A stretch of 64,000 bases of DNA from Sipunculus nudus (Eukaryota; Annelida; Sipuncula; Golfingiida; Sipunculidae): positions 55,493,676 to 55,557,675 of the forward strand of contig CM049311.1 in NCBI GenBank assembly GCA_026874595.1. The letters run 5' to 3'. Of this stretch, positions 60,996 through 64,000 are shown piece after piece. The translations under genes were made by a program, and so were the position numbers. Every line of letters starts with the position of its first letter. Within the stretch, counting starts at the first letter, position 1. The notes under the pieces are model-generated. The model ran no database searches. It worked only from the letters and a program-made list of their open reading frames with translations, and was not told the DNA's origin.

Positions 60996-63713
60996 AACAA
61001 GGCCTACAGGCCTAATGCGAACCTGTGCAATGAGATTACAACCAGGTATAATGCTTCAATGCTGGACCATTACTTTTCAAGAACATGTGTAACATGTATA
61101 TGAACAATGCAAGTACTAAACACTTAGAACAAGAAACAATTAAACAAACATCACTGCTGCAATTCTGGCATGAGTGCACACAACACAAAAACTAGAATAT
61201 GGGTAGTCAATAAGCGACTATGTGTTTCTGCCAAAATCGGAGTAGGAAAGGTGAAGTGAGGCATGGATTGAGTGGCAAGGGGAAATAGAGTGAAGTGTGT
61301 TGCATAATAGCCTGGATGTCTGCAGCCGAAATGTGTATGTAGGTTGCGCCACCTACCATAAAATCCAGAAAGCTGTCCAAGATGTATAAACATGCAAAAT
61401 TTTAGGCAGATAAGTCAAACCACTACTGAGATATGAGTGATTTTAGCCCACGGCAGAAAAACAGACGGACACTGTGCAAAAATGGTGGCAGGTGGCGCCA
61501 CCAATTTTGTGTATGATTAAGGGCTATAAGAGATCTATACACATGCAAAATTTCAGGGGGTATGTCAAACCAGTCCTGAGATATAAGCCTGAATGTCTGC
61601 AGTGTATACATAAATGTAGGTGGTGCCACCTGCCACAAAATCCAGAAAGCTATCCAAGATGTATAAACCCTGCAAAATTTTAGGCAGATATGTCAAACCT
61701 CTGCCGAGATACGAGTGATTTTATACCACGGCAAACAAGCAGACGATGCTGTGCCAAAATGATTGCAGCTGGCACCACCAGTTTTGTGTATGATAAAGAG
61801 CTATGTGAGATCTATAAACATGCAAAATATTTGCCAAATCGGTCAAATGGTTCCTGAGATATGAGCTTCGATGTCTGCAGCCTAAATTTGAATGTAGGTG
61901 GCGCCACCTGTCATAAAACAAGAAAGCTGTCAAGGATGTATAAACCTGCAAAATTTCAGGTGGATAAGTCAAACCAGTGTGAAGATATGAGTGATTTTAT
62001 CCCAAGGCAGATGAACAGATGGACGCTGTGCAAGAATGGTTGCAGTTGGTGCACCAGTTTTGCGTATGATAAAGAGTTATGGGAGATCTATACACATGCA
62101 AAATTTTGGCCCAACTGGTCAAATGGTTCCCGATATATGAGCTTGGATGTCTGCAGCTTAACCGTGAATGTAGATGGCGCCACCTGTCATACAATCAAAA
62201 AAGCTGTCCAAGATGTATAAACATGCAAAATTTCAGGTGGATAAGTCCAACCAATGCAGAGATATGAGTGTTTTTATCCCAAGGCAGATGAACAGACGGA
62301 CGCTGTGCAAAAATGGTGGCAGGTGGCGCCACCAATTTTGTGTATGATTAAGAGATATGCCCAAAATTTTTGCCCAAACGGTCAAATGGTTCCTGAGATA
62401 TGAGCTTAGATGTCTGCAGCATAAATCTGAATGTAGGTGGCGCCACCTGTCGTAAAATCAAGAAAGCTGTCGAGGATGTATACACATGCAAAATTTCAGG
62501 TGGATAAGTCCAACCAATGCAGAGATATGAGTGTTTTTATCCAAAGGAAGATGAACAGATGGAAGCTGTGCAAAAATGGTTGCAGGTGGTGCCACCATTT
62601 TTAGTATATGTTATAAAGCTTTCCAAGGGCTACATTTGTGCAAAATCTTTAGCCTTAAATGGTTCCCGAGATATGTGGGTTTATGTGTGGAAACAGACGC
62701 ACAAATGGATGCTGGGCAGAGAGGAAAGGTCAGAGGTCAACCAAAAATGAGGGCGCAGCAGTTCACATTTGACCGATCATAATTCCGAATTAAAAAAAAA
62801 TTCTGCCCAGTGGTTATGGAGGAGTTCTCCGGAAACCTATGTGGCGATGGTGGCAGCGTCGGCGTCCGACTGAAAACATAGTATCTGCAAAACTCTGTTT
62901 TATATACAACAGTCTTATATAAAACAAAGAGATATATACATATGCCCAATGTCAGACTGATATGTCAAACCCCTCTTGTGAAAAAAGCAGGGATATACAC
63001 TGTGCAAAAATTATTGTAGGTGGCGCCACCAGTTTTGTACACTATAAAGCTACCCGATATGTATAAACATACCCAATTTTAGGCTGATATATCAAATTCC
63101 TCTGTAGAAATAAGCAGGCGCATACTGCAAAAGTCAATGTAGGTGGCACCACCTGTCTTGTAAATGAGAATACCATCAAAGACGCATAGACAGGTATCAG
63201 TCCAATACATCAAACTCCCCCAGAGTTTGATGCACTGGGCTGACAAGGCTTAGGTGAGTAAGGCAGTTGCCCCAAGTGGCCTGTGACAAATTGCTGCCTC
63301 AAGCTACTGCACTGAGTGAACTCTTGACCTGCACCTGGCAGCACTGAGTGAACTCTTGACCTGTTGCATAATCTGCCACAGTTGGCAGTCTGCCAAAGCT
63401 ATAAATAGATTCAGGCTGAACTTTGGTGCCAAATATGATGCAGTGAGCAGTCTGCCAAAGCTATAAATAGAATGCAGCTACTGCATTGAGTTAACTCTTG
63501 ATCTATACCTTGCTGCACTTCTTCCAATCCTGGCACTGTGCCAAAACTATTTATAGAGCTGACATCATCTTGCCTAATGGCCAACATCAAGGCACTGGCA
63601 ATCTGCCAATGGTAAACCAAGTGCTGCCATCTGTACACAAAAGTGGTCCCTACTTTAAATAACTTTGAAATTTATTTTCACAATACAAAATGCTTTTCAG
63701 CTGACTTTTTATA
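60996..63713 (+). mobile_element. Composite Helentron-like repeat, copy H5 (3' truncated)
   Basis: Starts AACAAGGCCTACAGGCC with GCGAACCTGTG. It includes a nested TATCCGCC repeat (61,190-62,908), then the CTTTGGTGCC / ACTGAGTGAACTC segment, and stops at CAGCTGACTTTTTATA where another repeat begins. The order matches H1 up to position 10,145. Confidence 0.8.
61190..62908 (+). mobile_element. TATCCGCC-family repeat, copy D
   Basis: Left end GGGTAGTCAATAAGCGACTA with a changed TTTCTGCCAAAATCGGAGT; right end TATCTGCAAAACTCTGTTTT, with the last arm decayed. Palindromes lie near 61,343, 61,490, 61,617, 61,770, 61,898, 62,046, 62,175, 62,323, 62,439 and 62,583. It is the most regular array of these dimers in the window, and it supplies the empty-site text for the insertions in copy C. 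Confidence 0.78.
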
Positions 63714-64000
63714 AACAAGGGACCTATGGGTCACTGTGCTCAGCTGACGTTAACCTTGAAGGTAAAAATCTAAAATAATATCTAATGGAGATAAAGTGTA
63801 AGAGGAAGAGGTAAATAAGGACATGATTGGTTTATATGATTGGTTTGTATTGATGAGCAAGAAATTGTTGCAAAAAATATTTTGTGACCTGACCATGTAA
63901 TCCTAATGTTGAAACTAAAGCATGTGAGCAGTTTGTGAACAAATGATCTGTACTATTACCATGATCATTAGTTGGTTTTTCGATTAACTGTTGACATTTC
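63714..64000 (+). mobile_element. Start of a GGGACCTATGGGTCAC repeat, runs off the window
   Basis: AACAAGGGACCTATGGGTCA followed by CTGTGCTCAGCTGACGTTAA resembles the start at 52,905. The rest is AT-rich without coding signs. Confidence 0.45.

Overview
The window looks like nuclear DNA of an animal, most likely a marine mollusc and probably a bivalve. It is AT-rich and intron-dominated. It has no operons or long uninterrupted genes, and it carries many non-autonomous repeats with tandem-repeat cores and hairpin ends, a style common in molluscan genomes. The phylum is an inference from repeat style and one gene fragment; the sequence does not prove it.

The only gene recognised with confidence is a Popeye-domain (POPDC) gene on the minus strand. 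One exon (60,405-60,519) carries the FIDSPEY motif and ends in a Phe-Gln codon pair. The next exon (37,058-37,370) continues with VTIRA. Both splice junctions are in phase, so the intron is about 23 kb. Upstream exons lie beyond the right edge. The 3' end is unresolved; a phase-compatible terminal exon sits at 24,529-24,626.

Layout. 1-7,489: a nearly perfect 1,274-bp satellite (5.9 copies) with two CTCF-like motifs per unit. 7,549-11,550: a Helentron-like composite repeat (family GCGAACCTGTG) with a second repeat (family TATCCGCC) nested in it. 11,551-17,999: mostly unique DNA plus a 3.4-kb foldback inverted repeat (13,685-17,117) whose arms carry a 53-bp minisatellite and an exon-like ORF. 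18,000-21,750: a complete composite repeat. 22,785-36,509: another copy, split by an 11.66-kb insert (23,725-35,385) with CCCGGCTGTA inverted ends, CCATGG-rich subterminal repeats, a CpG-rich segment and candidate exons. 37-60 kb: the POPDC intron, which holds a nested stack. There a TATCCGCC-family repeat (39,833-52,220) is split by a 7-kb hAT-like element (40,080-47,050) and by a 4.25-kb ACCCTTAC element (47,140-51,394). The hAT-like element contains a LINE fragment and another composite repeat (43,391-46,980). 60,996-63,713: a last composite copy.

A recurrent theme is the palindrome GGTGGCGCCACC. It occurs about 50 times in exact or slightly decayed form, spaced about 130-150 bp where it is arrayed. 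Intact relatives elsewhere in the window act as empty sites, which let the insertion borders and short target duplications be read directly. No transposase, rRNA, functional tRNA or CRISPR was found.
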